A DNA stretch of 64,000 nt, taken from Streptomyces sp. Mut1 (lineage in GTDB: Bacteria; Actinomycetota; Actinomycetes; Streptomycetales; Streptomycetaceae). Where the stretch lies: NCBI RefSeq assembly GCF_030719295.1, contig NZ_CP120997.1:4351501-4415500 (forward strand), given 5' to 3'. The notes under the pieces were generated by a model. That model did not search any database. It was given only the letters and a program-made list of their open reading frames with translations, and was not told the DNA's origin. The position numbers and the translations under genes were made by a program. Positions 8,484 through 18,145 of this stretch are shown in pieces. Every line of letters begins with the position of its first letter. Position 1 is the stretch's first letter.

Positions 8484-9749
8484 GTGCAGCGGCGTTACTT
8501 GGGACTGACGGCGGCTGTCGCCGCACTGGGGATGACGGCCACGCTGGCGGGCTGCGGAGGCAGCGGCGGCTCGGGAGACGTCACGCTGAAGCTGGTCGCC
8601 GCCGACTACGGCACGAGCGACGCGAACAAGTCCGACAAGTACTGGGACGGAGTCGCCCGCAGCTTCGAGGCGTCCCACCCCGGCATCAAGGTCGAGGTCA
8701 CCGTCTACCCCTGGACGGACGTGGACCGCAAGGTCGCCGAGATGGTGAAGGCGGGCGATGCGCCCGACATCGCGCAGATCGGCGCCTACGCGGACTACGC
8801 CAAGGCCGGGAAGCTCTACTCCGCCGACCAGATGCTCAGCATCCCCGTCCAGGCGAACTTCCTGCCCAAGCTCGCCGACGCCGGCCGCGTCGACCGCATC
8901 CAGTACGGGCTGCCCTTCGTCGCCAGCACCCGGCTGCTCTTCTACAACAAGAAGCTGTTCGGCCAGGCCGGCCTCCCGGCCCCGCAGACCTGGAGCGACA
9001 TCGCCGGTGACGCCGCGGCGCTCAAGCAGCGCGGGGTGACGTACCCCTTCGCGCTGCCGCTCGGCCAGGAGGAGTCCCAGGCCGAGACCCTGATGTGGAT
9101 GCTCAGCGGCGGCGGCTCCTACACCGACGACGTCGGCTCGTACGACATCGACTCGGAGGAGAACGTCAAGACGTTCACCTGGCTGAAGTCCAACCTCGTC
9201 GACAAGGGCCTCGTCGGCCCCGTCGCCCCCGGCAAGCTCAACCGCGCGAAAGCCTTCGAGGCGTTCACCAAGGGGCAGGTCGGCATGCTCAACGGCCACC
9301 CCACGCTGATGGAGGAGGCCGAGCGCAAGGGCATCGACGTCGGCATGGTCCCGCTGCCCGGCGAGACGGGCCCCACCGAGGGCTCGATGGGCGTCGCCGA
9401 CTGGATCATGGGGTTCAAGGAGAACGGCCACCGGGCCGAGATCGGCAAGTTCTTCGACTTCATGTTCAGCGACAAGAACGTGATCGAGTTCGCCGACACG
9501 TACGACATGCTGCCGGTCACGGACAGCGCGTCGGCGTCGATGGAGGACAACCCCGACTTCAAGCCGCTGCACCAGTTCCTCACCACGCTGCCGGAGGCGG
9601 AGTTCTACCCCTTCGGCAAGACGTCCTGGGCACAGGCCAGCGAGTCGATCAAGGAGAACATCGGCAAGGCGGTCGAGTCGGGCGCGAACCCGGAGACCGT
9701 GCTCGCGAAGATAGCGCGCGAGGCGACCGCGGCCGAGGCGGCGGAGTAG
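8484..9749 (+). CDS. Extracellular sugar-binding lipoprotein of an ABC importer (CUT1 type)
   Basis: A 421-residue family 1 solute-binding protein. The signal peptide ends in the lipobox LAGC followed by a Gly/Ser linker, so it is lipid-anchored outside the membrane. Family blocks include VEVTVYPWTD, PFVASTRLLFYNKKLF, FTKGQVGMLNGHP and a Trp-rich C-terminal half. GTG 8484 is chosen because it puts the signal peptide at the N-terminus and has GAGGA upstream; longer readings add unrelated sequence. No permease or ATPase genes are adjacent, so it must use permeases encoded elsewhere. The dre-like site and divergent aminosugar isomerase suggest an aminosugar or chito-oligosaccharide ligand. Confidence 0.87.
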   Translation: MQRRYLGLTAAVAALGMTATLAGCGGSGGSGDVTLKLVAADYGTSDANKSDKYWDGVARSFEASHPGIKVEVTVYPWTDVDRKVAEMVKAGDAPDIAQIGAYADYAKAGKLYSADQMLSIPVQANFLPKLADAGRVDRIQYGLPFVASTRLLFYNKKLFGQAGLPAPQTWSDIAGDAAALKQRGVTYPFALPLGQEESQAETLMWMLSGGGSYTDDVGSYDIDSEENVKTFTWLKSNLVDKGLVGPVAPGKLNRAKAFEAFTKGQVGMLNGHPTLMEEAERKGIDVGMVPLPGETGPTEGSMGVADWIMGFKENGHRAEIGKFFDFMFSDKNVIEFADTYDMLPVTDSASASMEDNPDFKPLHQFLTTLPEAEFYPFGKTSWAQASESIKENIGKAVESGANPETVLAKIAREATAAEAAE

Positions 9750-9841
9750 CCGGAGCGCCCGCGCGGCGGCGGCCCCCGTTTCGTGGGAGCGGCGGTGGCT
9801 CTCCGTTTCGTGGGGAGAGTCCGCGCCATATATTGGCTGAT

Positions 9842-10111
9842 ATGACCGCCCTCCCCCCGAACGGCCCCACCGGCCCCGACGAGCCCGCCCCCCTGTCCGA
9901 CCGCGACCGCGCGGTCCTGGCGGTGGAGCGGCAGTCGTGGGCGGGTCCGGGCGCCAAGGAACGGGCGATCCGGGAAGGGCTGGGGATCTCTCCCACCCGC
10001 TACTACCAGCTCCTGAACGCGCTGCTCGACGACCGGCGGGCGCTGGAGGAGGACCCGGTGACGGTCAACCGCCTACGCCGCGTGCGGGAGGCCCGGCGGG
10101 GGCGGCGGTAG
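9842..10111 (+). CDS. DUF3263 small protein
   Basis: An 89-residue protein matching the actinobacterial DUF3263 family. After a Pro-rich N-terminus comes a helical segment (LSDRDRAVLAVERQSW, AKERAIREGLGISPTRYYQLLNALLD) that reads like a small helix-turn-helix, and then an Arg-rich tail. A DNA-binding role is plausible but unproven. It lies upstream of otsB on the same strand, separated by about 160 bp that hold a Streptomyces repeat. Confidence 0.75.
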   Translation: MTALPPNGPTGPDEPAPLSDRDRAVLAVERQSWAGPGAKERAIREGLGISPTRYYQLLNALLDDRRALEEDPVTVNRLRRVREARRGRR

Positions 10112-10174
10112 AGGGGCGTCGGGGTGCGGGTGCGTTACGCCTGCGGTGGCCCTGTTCCCTACCCGCCCGAAATC

Positions 10175-10200
10175 AAGCCCCTCCGGCGATTGAGGAGCGG
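10175..10200. repeat. Streptomyces interspersed repeat (CCGGCGATTGAGGA type)
   Basis: This is a variant of the AAGCCCGTCCGGCGATTGAGGACGG element found many times near 55.2 and 63.1-63.4 kb. It sits in the 160-bp gap before otsB together with a short GC hairpin. Confidence 0.6.
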
Positions 10201-10270
10201 GGGTACGGGGGCAGCGCCCCCGAAGGGCGTTGGGCCCGCATCCGGCGCGCCGCGCCGCTACGCTCGGCGC

Positions 10271-11134
10271 ATGGGCAGCCATCCGCACACTCCCACCCCG
10301 ACCACCCCCGCCGGCCGGGACGGCCTCGCCGCCATCCTCGCCCGCCCGGCCGAGGCCCTGATCGCGCTCGACTTCGACGGAACGCTCGCCGATATCGTCC
10401 CGGACCCGGACCAGGCCCGCGCCCACCCCGGTACCGTCGAGGCGCTGGCCGAGCTCGCCCCGCAGGTCGCGTCGGTCGCCGTGATCACGGGCCGCCCGGC
10501 CGGTGTCGCCGTGCGCCACGGCGGCTTCGCCGGGGTCGCCGGCCTGGACCACCTCGTCGTCCTCGGCCACTACGGCGCCGAGCGCTGGGACGCCGCGACC
10601 GGAACCGTGCAGACCCCCGCCCCGCCCCCCGGAGTCGCCGCCGCACGGGCCGAACTCCCCGGCGTACTGGACCGGTTCGGCTCCTGGGAAGGCACCTGGA
10701 CGGAGGACAAGGGCCGGGCGCTCGCCGTACACACCCGCCGCGCGGCCGACCCGCAGGGCGCGTTCGACGCGCTGCGCGGCCCCCTCGGCGAACTGGCCGC
10801 CCGCCACGGGCTGATCGTCGAACCGGGCCGCATGGTCCTGGAGCTGCGCCCGCCCGGCATGGACAAGGGCGTGGCCCTCACCGAATACGTGCGCGAGACC
10901 GGCGCCCGTTCCGTGCTCTACGCGGGCGACGACCTGGGCGACCTCGCCGCGTACGCCGCCGTGGAGAAGCTGCGCACCGACGAGGCCGACCCGGTCCCGG
11001 GGCTCCTGCTCTGCAGCGGCAGCACCGAGGTGCGTGAACTCGCCGATCAGGCCGACCTGTTGCTGCCGGGGCCGGGGGCTGTCGTGGAGTACCTGCGGGC
11101 GCTGGCCGGCCGGCTGGCGGACCGTACCGGCTGA
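10271..11134 (+). CDS. otsB: Trehalose-6-phosphate phosphatase OtsB
   Basis: A 287-residue HAD-superfamily phosphatase that dephosphorylates trehalose 6-phosphate. Motif I is LDFDGTLAD with the nucleophile Asp34 and acid/base Asp36. AVITGR follows, and later come VLELRPPGMDKGVAL and YAGDDLGDLAAY (motif IV acidic pair). ATG 10271 is at the natural family start; upstream in-frame codons run into repeat sequence. It faces otsA, whose stop codon is one base away, so the trehalose pathway genes are convergent rather than in an operon here. Confidence 0.92.
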   Translation: MGSHPHTPTPTTPAGRDGLAAILARPAEALIALDFDGTLADIVPDPDQARAHPGTVEALAELAPQVASVAVITGRPAGVAVRHGGFAGVAGLDHLVVLGHYGAERWDAATGTVQTPAPPPGVAAARAELPGVLDRFGSWEGTWTEDKGRALAVHTRRAADPQGAFDALRGPLGELAARHGLIVEPGRMVLELRPPGMDKGVALTEYVRETGARSVLYAGDDLGDLAAYAAVEKLRTDEADPVPGLLLCSGSTEVRELADQADLLLPGPGAVVEYLRALAGRLADRTG

Positions 11135-11135
11135 C

Positions 11136-12527
11136 CTACCCCCGCCGCAGCGCCTCCAGCTGGTCCAGGAACCACTGCTGCGGCGGCAGCGCGGTGGCCG
11201 CTTCGGCCAGGCGCTGCGAGCGGGCGGCGCGGACGTCGTCCGGCATCGTCAGCGCCTCGTGGAGCGCTTCGGCGGTGGCGGAGACGTCGTACGGGTTCAC
11301 CGTGATCGCGTGCTCGCCCAGCTCCTCGTAGGCGCCGGCCTCCCGGGAGAGGACCAGGGCGCAGCCCTCGTCGGAGACGACCGGGACCTCCTTGGCGACC
11401 AGGTTCATGCCGTCCCGGATCGGGTTGACGAGGGCCACGTCGGCCAGGCGGTACGCGGCGAGGGAGCGGGCGAAGTCGTCCTTGACGTGGAGGACGACCG
11501 GCGTCCAGTCCGCCGTCCCGTACGTCTTGTTGATGCCGTCGGCGACGCGCTGGACCTCGGCGGTGTAGGCGCGGTAGACGGCGAGGTCCTGGCGCGAGGG
11601 GTAGGCGAACGCGACGTGCACGACGCGCTCGCGCCACTCGGGGTGTTCGTCCAGGAGGGCGCGGTAGGCGTGCAGGCCGCGCACGATGTTCTTGGACAGC
11701 TCCGTGCGGTCGACCCGGACGACGGTCCTGCGGCCGGGGCCCACCTGCTCGCGCAGGGCGGCCATCCGCTCGTCCACGTCCGCCTCGTGCGCGCGGCGGG
11801 TCAGGAAGGCGGCGTCGGCGCCGAGCCCGTGCACCCCGATCCTGGTCCGGCCGGTGCCGCCCAGGATCTCCGTGCAGCAGCCGATGAAGGCGTCCGCCCA
11901 GCGGCGGGTCAGGAAGGCGGCGCGGTCGGCGCCCAGGATGCCGCGCAGCAGTTGTTCGGCGATGTCGTCGGGGAGCAGCCGGAAGTAGTCGACGGGCGCC
12001 CACGGGGTGTGCGAGAAGTGGCCGATGCGCAGGTCGGGGCGTAGTTCGCGGAGCATGCCGGGGACCAGGGACAGGTGGTAGTCCTGCACCAGGACGGCCG
12101 CTCCCCGGCCCGCCTCCTCGGCGAGCGCTTCGGCGAAGGACCGGTTGTACGCCTCGAAGGAGGCCCACTGCCTGCGGAACTCAGCGTCGAAGACGGGCTC
12201 GACGGGGGTCTGGTAGAGCATGTGGTGGACGAACCACAGCACCGAGTTCGCGATGCCGTTGTACGCGTCGGCGTGCGTGCCGGCGTCGATGTCGAGCATC
12301 CGGACGCCCGGCTCGCCGACCCCGCGGCGCACCGCCTCGCGGTCGCCGTCACCGAGGGCGGCGCAGACCCACATCTTGTCGTCTACGGCGCTCAGGCCGG
12401 AGACGAGCCCGCCCCCGCCCCGTTTCGCTTCGAGTGAGCCGTCCTCGCGCACCGCGTACGACACGGGGCCGCGGTTGGACGCGACGAGGACCTGGGCAGC
12501 GGGCTGGGGGGCGTGCTCGGAGACCAT
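11136..12527 (-). CDS. otsA: Trehalose-6-phosphate synthase OtsA (GT20)
   Basis: A 463-residue GT20 glycosyltransferase that joins a nucleotide-glucose donor to glucose-6-phosphate. Diagnostic segments are VASNRGPVSY with GGGGLVSGL at the N-terminus (phosphate loop), VQDYHLSLVPGMLRE, HFSHTPWAP, VDRTELSKNI and VNPIRDGMNLVAKE with LSREAGAYEEL (donor-binding region). The length matches bacterial OtsA without a fused phosphatase. It ends one base from convergent otsB. The product is an osmolyte and a reserve sugar of Streptomyces spores. Confidence 0.94.
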   Translation of the reverse strand: MVSEHAPQPAAQVLVASNRGPVSYAVREDGSLEAKRGGGGLVSGLSAVDDKMWVCAALGDGDREAVRRGVGEPGVRMLDIDAGTHADAYNGIANSVLWFVHHMLYQTPVEPVFDAEFRRQWASFEAYNRSFAEALAEEAGRGAAVLVQDYHLSLVPGMLRELRPDLRIGHFSHTPWAPVDYFRLLPDDIAEQLLRGILGADRAAFLTRRWADAFIGCCTEILGGTGRTRIGVHGLGADAAFLTRRAHEADVDERMAALREQVGPGRRTVVRVDRTELSKNIVRGLHAYRALLDEHPEWRERVVHVAFAYPSRQDLAVYRAYTAEVQRVADGINKTYGTADWTPVVLHVKDDFARSLAAYRLADVALVNPIRDGMNLVAKEVPVVSDEGCALVLSREAGAYEELGEHAITVNPYDVSATAEALHEALTMPDDVRAARSQRLAEAATALPPQQWFLDQLEALRRG

Positions 12528-12591
12528 GGCCGGAATCTAGCCCGATCCACAACCGCCCAAACGTACGAAGTCGGACGGGGACGGGGTGTGA

Positions 12592-13539
12592 TCAGGCCGC
12601 GCGGCGGGCCGTGTACTCCTCGATCTCCCGCATCGGCGGCCTCTCCTGCGTGTCGATCGGGTGGGTGTGCGGGACGAATCCGTGCGGTCCGCGCTCGAAC
12701 TGGGTGAGCGAGGGGCGGACCAGATGGCCGCGGGAGAGCCGCACCTGCGCGGTGCGGTAGATGGCGGCCGCCATCCGGCCGAGCGCCTGGCCGTCCTGGT
12801 GGCGGTGGACGCGGACGCCGACATCGACCTGGGCGAGGGCGTCCAGGCCGACGGTGTGCAGGGCGTCGACGAGCAGGCCCAGCTCCACCCCGTAACCGAC
12901 CGGGAACGGCAGCCGCTCCAGGAGCGAGCGGCGTACGGCGTACTCGCCGCCCAGCGGCTGGACGAAGCCGGCCAGCAGCGGCCAGTGCAGATTGAGCAGC
13001 GGCCGGGCCACCAGCTCGGTGACGCGGCCGCCCTGGCCCGCCACCTCGCCGAGCGGCCGGTCGTACATGGCCTTGACGAACTGCACATCGGGTTCGGTCA
13101 GCAGGGGGCCGACGATGCCGGAGACGAAGTCCGCGGAGAAGTCCTTCAGGTCCGCGTCGATGAAGCACAGGATGTCGCCGCTGGTCACCAGGAGCGAGCG
13201 CCACAGCACCTCGCCCTTGCCGGGGACGGCCGGGAGGCGGGGCAGGATCGCGTCGCGGTGGACCACCCGGGCCCCGGCACGGCGGGCGACGTCGGCGGTG
13301 GCGTCCGTGGAGCCGGAGTCGATCACCACGAGCTCGTCGACCAGCCGGACCTTCTCCATGAGCTCGCGCCGGATGGTGGCGACGATGTCCCCGACGGTCT
13401 CGGCTTCGTTGAGAGCGGGTAGAACGACGCTCACGCCCGGACCGTGCGTACCCTTCACGACGGCCTGCGCACTCGCCTGCGGGCGGTCGGCCGCCGACCA
13501 GGAACGCCTGGCCAGCCAGCGTTCGACCTCTTCGAGCAC
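12592..13539 (-). CDS. gpgS: Glucosyl-3-phosphoglycerate synthase GpgS
   Basis: A GT-A fold glycosyltransferase (315 residues from GTG 13539) resembling mycobacterial GpgS, which transfers glucose to 3-phosphoglycerate in glucosylglycerate and methylglucose polysaccharide synthesis. Motifs are SVVLPALNEAETVG, VIDSGSTDAT, FIDADLKDF (metal-binding DxD-like), GGRVTELVARPLLN and GYGVELGLLVDA. GTG 13539 is preferred over ATG 13566 because CAGGGAG lies 8 nt upstream and the protein then starts VLEEVERWL. It follows otsA on the same strand after about 65 bp, forming a compatible-solute or glucan cluster. Confidence 0.87.
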   Translation of the reverse strand: MLEEVERWLARRSWSAADRPQASAQAVVKGTHGPGVSVVLPALNEAETVGDIVATIRRELMEKVRLVDELVVIDSGSTDATADVARRAGARVVHRDAILPRLPAVPGKGEVLWRSLLVTSGDILCFIDADLKDFSADFVSGIVGPLLTEPDVQFVKAMYDRPLGEVAGQGGRVTELVARPLLNLHWPLLAGFVQPLGGEYAVRRSLLERLPFPVGYGVELGLLVDALHTVGLDALAQVDVGVRVHRHQDGQALGRMAAAIYRTAQVRLSRGHLVRPSLTQFERGPHGFVPHTHPIDTQERPPMREIEEYTARRAA

Positions 13540-13694
13540 GGTCGATACTCCCTGTATGTGATCCATCTCGCGGTTCGGACGACTATCTCAACAGTCCGAT
13601 GCTTCGGTTACAGTCTTGAACAACGCGTACGACCGTCGCATGCCGGGGTCCGTACGCCGACAAACGCCTGGATCCATGGTCCAGTGCCACAGCG

Positions 13695-13817
13695 CTCATC
13701 CAGAGGGACAGAGGGAACGGCCCGTTGAAGTCCCGGCAACCCTCCTGCCGACCGCGAGGTTCGGTGGGGAAGGTGCCAATTCCGTCTTGTGGCGAAACGC
13801 GTCACGAGGAAGATGAG
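13695..13817 (+). promoter_or_regulatory. SAM-I (S-box) riboswitch
   Basis: The leader has the S-box core: CTCATCCAGAGGGACAGAGG at the 5' side, GGCCCGTTGAAGTCCCGGCAACC in the conserved internal region, then GGTGCCAATTCC and a closing strand. P1 pairs CTCATC (13695-13700) with GATGAG (13812-13817). The P1 3' strand overlaps the GAGGAG ribosome binding site of the next gene (13815-13820), so SAM binding should hide it and switch translation off. No terminator hairpin is seen between the aptamer and the start codon. S-boxes normally control methionine or SAM supply genes. Confidence 0.88.
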
Positions 13818-13836
13818 GAGAAAGGGCCTCGCCATC

Positions 13837-15129
13837 ATGGCTGTTGAGACTGTCGCAGCACACACCGAATCCACTGTGGACCTGGGTCCCGCCGCGGCGC
13901 TTTCCTGCCGCGAGTGCGGCGAGCGGTTCGCACTCGGCCCGATCTTCGCCTGCGCGTCCTGTTTCGGGCCGCTCGAAGTGGCGTACGACCTGCCGAGCGG
14001 CTCCCCCGACGAGCTGAAGAAGCGCATCGAGGCCGGTCCGGACAACATCTGGCGCTACGCGCCGCTGCTCCCGGTCCCCTCCGATGTCGCGGACAAGCCC
14101 AATCTGAACCCCGGCTTCACCAAGCTGGTCAAGGCCGACAACCTCGCCCGCGAGCTGGGTGTGACCGGCGGCCTGTACGTCAAGGACGACTCCGGCAACC
14201 CGACGCACTCCTTCAAGGACCGCGTCGTCGCGATCGCCGTCGAGGCCGCCCGCGCCTTCGGTTTCACCACCCTGTCCTGCTCCTCCACCGGCAACCTCGC
14301 CGGAGCGGTCGGCGCCGCCGCCGCCCGCGCGGGGCTGCGGTCCTGCGTGTTCATCCCGCACGACCTGGAGCAGGGCAAGGTCGTCATGGCCGCGGTGTAC
14401 GGCGGTGAGCTGGTCGGCATCGAGGGCAACTACGACGACGTCAACCGGTTCTGCTCGGAGCTCATCGGCGACCCGCTCGGCGAGGGCTGGGGTTTCGTCA
14501 ACGTCAACCTCCGCCCGTACTACGGCGAGGGCTCCAAGACCCTGGCGTACGAGATCTGCGAGCAGCTCGGCTGGCGGCTGCCCGACCAGATCGTCATCCC
14601 GATCGCCTCCGGCTCGCAGCTGACGAAGATCGACAAGGGGCTGCGCGAGCTGATCCGGCTCGGCCTGGTCGAGGACAAGCCGTACAAGATCTTCGGCGCC
14701 CAGGCGGAGGGCTGCTCCCCGGTCTCCGCCGCCTTCAAGGCCGGCCACGACGTGGTCCGCCCGCAGAAGCCGAACACGATCGCCAAGTCCCTGGCGATCG
14801 GCAACCCGGCCGACGGCCCGTACGTCCTGGACATCGCCCGCCGCACCGGCGGCGCCGTCGAGGACGTCGACGACGAGCAGGTCGTCGACGCGATCAAGCT
14901 GCTGGCCCGCACCGAGGGCATCTTCGCCGAGACGGCGGGCGGGGTGACGGTCGGCGTGACGAAGAAGCTGATCGAGGCCGGTCTGCTCGACCCGTCGCTC
15001 ACCACCGTCGTCCTGAACACCGGGGACGGCCTCAAGACGCTGGACGCGGTCGCCGCCACCTCGCAGGCCACCGCGACGATCCGCCCGAGCCTGGACGCCT
15101 TCCGCGCGGCCGGACTCGCCACCAGCTGA
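13837..15129 (+). CDS. thrC: Threonine synthase-like PLP enzyme, probable O-phosphohomoserine-dependent homocysteine synthase
   Basis: A 430-residue fold-type II PLP enzyme of the threonine synthase family. The N-terminal extension has four cysteines in CREC...CASC pairs (about residues 26-45), like a zinc ribbon. The PLP lysine is in HSFKDRV, and SCSSTGNLAGAVGAAAARAG and the TGDGLK phosphate loop are present. The thrC symbol is a family-level label. A SAM riboswitch leads the gene and a CysO-like sulfur carrier with GGC tail lies 43 bp downstream. That pairing parallels CysM-CysO and suggests O-phosphohomoserine plus carrier thiocarboxylate gives homocysteine. I recall a reported MetM/MetO route of this kind in Streptomyces but cannot verify it here. 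Plain threonine synthase is the alternative. Confidence 0.82.
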   Translation: MAVETVAAHTESTVDLGPAAALSCRECGERFALGPIFACASCFGPLEVAYDLPSGSPDELKKRIEAGPDNIWRYAPLLPVPSDVADKPNLNPGFTKLVKADNLARELGVTGGLYVKDDSGNPTHSFKDRVVAIAVEAARAFGFTTLSCSSTGNLAGAVGAAAARAGLRSCVFIPHDLEQGKVVMAAVYGGELVGIEGNYDDVNRFCSELIGDPLGEGWGFVNVNLRPYYGEGSKTLAYEICEQLGWRLPDQIVIPIASGSQLTKIDKGLRELIRLGLVEDKPYKIFGAQAEGCSPVSAAFKAGHDVVRPQKPNTIAKSLAIGNPADGPYVLDIARRTGGAVEDVDDEQVVDAIKLLARTEGIFAETAGGVTVGVTKKLIEAGLLDPSLTTVVLNTGDGLKTLDAVAATSQATATIRPSLDAFRAAGLATS

Positions 15130-15172
15130 GCAGCCTCCGACCCACTCCAGTCTCCAGGAAGGGCACCCGAAC

Positions 15173-15451
15173 ATGAGCGTCAAGGTCCGCATCCCCACCA
15201 TCCTCCGCACCTACACGGGCGGCCAGGCCGAGGTCCCGGCCGAGGGCGCGACCCTCTCCGAGGTCATCGCCTCGCTGGAGAAGGACCACCCGGGCATCGC
15301 CGCCCGCGTGCTGGACGACCAGGGCAAGCTGCGCCGCTTCGTCAACGTGTACGTCAACGACGACGACGTCCGGTTCGAGGGCGGTCTGGACGCGGTGACC
15401 CCGGACGGCGCCGGTATCTCGATCATTCCCGCGGTCGCCGGCGGCTGCTGA
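15173..15451 (+). CDS. CysO/MoaD-family ubiquitin-like sulfur carrier protein ending in GGC
   Basis: A 92-residue beta-grasp sulfur carrier, close in pattern to mycobacterial CysO: VRIPTILRTYTGGQ at the N-terminus, FVNVYVNDDDVRFEGGLD in the middle and a tail of IIPAVAGGC. CysO and other carriers end in Gly-Gly, which becomes a thiocarboxylate. Here a cysteine follows the Gly-Gly, so a protease (a JAMM/Mec-type enzyme, not in this window) would have to trim it, or the tail marks a processed or cysteine-adduct-like form. It lies 43 bp after the threonine synthase-like gene and before a strong terminator. It should share that gene's SAM-controlled transcript and be its sulfur donor. Confidence 0.87.
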   Translation: MSVKVRIPTILRTYTGGQAEVPAEGATLSEVIASLEKDHPGIAARVLDDQGKLRRFVNVYVNDDDVRFEGGLDAVTPDGAGISIIPAVAGGC

Positions 15452-15497
15452 CGCCGGGGGCCTTTCAAGATCGGCCCCGACTTCGACGCATTAACGG

Positions 15498-15534
15498 AAT
15501 TGCCCCCTCCGCACGAGAAGCGGAGGGGGCAATT
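15498..15534 (+). terminator. Rho-independent-type hairpin terminator
   Basis: A perfect 15-bp stem (15498-15512 with 15520-15534) with a 7-nt loop lies 46 bp after the sulfur carrier stop codon. It ends the SAM-controlled operon. Confidence 0.85.
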
Positions 15535-15890
15535 CTGCATGGTTGAACGGGGTAGAGTGTGGGAAGTCCCCTTCGCTGCCCGTGTCACTCGCATATGAGA
15601 ATGCGCCGCGCCACGACTAGAAGCAGCCAAAGTGCCTGGTCCCCTTGCGCCATAAGTCGCCTTTGCCGGGCCCGACTTGCCCCGCAATCTCGCGAGTTCC
15701 CCGTATTCGGGCGATCGGTGCCGCGCAGAATTGTCGTCCGATTGACCTGTTGCAGAGGGCAGTTGGACAGATACATTCAGCCGCGGTCGGCGCGCTCCAG
15801 CGCACACACTCTCTCCTGTCGGAGGGTGGGTTCTGACCCGGGTCCGCGAAGTGTGGGCCTGTGCAAGGGCCAGTAATAGGGGAGTTAGGC
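15535..15890 (+). other. Long AT-richer 5' region of the cold-shock gene
   Basis: About 355 bp without a credible gene. The middle (about 15600-15790) is clearly lower in GC than its surroundings, as expected for a promoter and a long cold-shock leader RNA. The small reading frames in it on both strands show no codon bias. I see no recognisable riboswitch. Confidence 0.45.
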
Positions 15891-16097
15891 ATGGCTCAGG
15901 GCACCGTCAAGTGGTTCAACGCGGAGAAGGGGTACGGCTTCATCGCGGTCGACGGTGGTGCGGATGTTTTCGTCCACTACAGCGCGATCCAGATGGACGG
16001 GTACCGCACCCTCGAAGAGGGTCAGCGAGTTGAATTCGAGATCTCGCAGGGCCAGAAGGGGCCGCAGGCGGACATGGTCAAGCTCGCCGTCGGCTGA
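15891..16097 (+). CDS. Cold-shock domain protein (CspA family)
   Basis: A 68-residue single cold-shock domain that binds single-stranded RNA and DNA and acts as an RNA chaperone. It has [13 protein letters not shown]1 as KGYGFI (about residues 13-18) and RNP2 as VFVHY (about 26-30), with the usual KGPQA turn. ATG 15891 follows AGGGGAG at a good spacing; the upstream in-frame start at 15861 only adds leader residues. A strong terminator follows, so it is monocistronic. Confidence 0.93.
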   Translation: MAQGTVKWFNAEKGYGFIAVDGGADVFVHYSAIQMDGYRTLEEGQRVEFEISQGQKGPQADMVKLAVG

Positions 16098-16138
16098 GCC
16101 CGGCACGGCCACGACACAGTCGGCCACGACACCAGGCA

Positions 16139-16180
16139 CGCGCGAAGGGTCCGTACCGAGAGGTACGGACCCTTCGCGCG
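16139..16180 (+). terminator. Strong hairpin terminator after the cold-shock gene
   Basis: A perfect 19-bp stem (16139-16157 with 16162-16180) closes on a GAGA tetraloop, 42 bp after the stop codon. Confidence 0.88.
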
Positions 16181-16226
16181 TCCGGCCTGTCCGTCCCTGG
16201 GCCTGTCCACATGCCGACGGGTGACG

Positions 16227-18040
<1,814 letters not shown>

Positions 18041-18075
18041 TCCTGACGGATCGGCAGTTCCTGTTCAGCTGTGCA

Positions 18076-18117
18076 CGGCACCGGCCCCCGGGGAGAGATC
18101 CCCGGGGGCCGGTGCCG
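18076..18117. terminator. Strong terminator between convergent groEL2 and hydrolase genes
   Basis: An 18-bp perfect GC stem (18076-18093 with 18100-18117) and a 6-nt loop. It can serve both converging genes. Confidence 0.88.
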
Positions 18118-18145
18118 TCTGCCGTCCTCACACGCGCCGGGTCCG

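Noticed and set aside
13789..13836. Upstream start for the threonine synthase-like gene
   Set aside because: It lies inside the SAM riboswitch; the ATG at 13837 follows the aptamer and the ribosome site.
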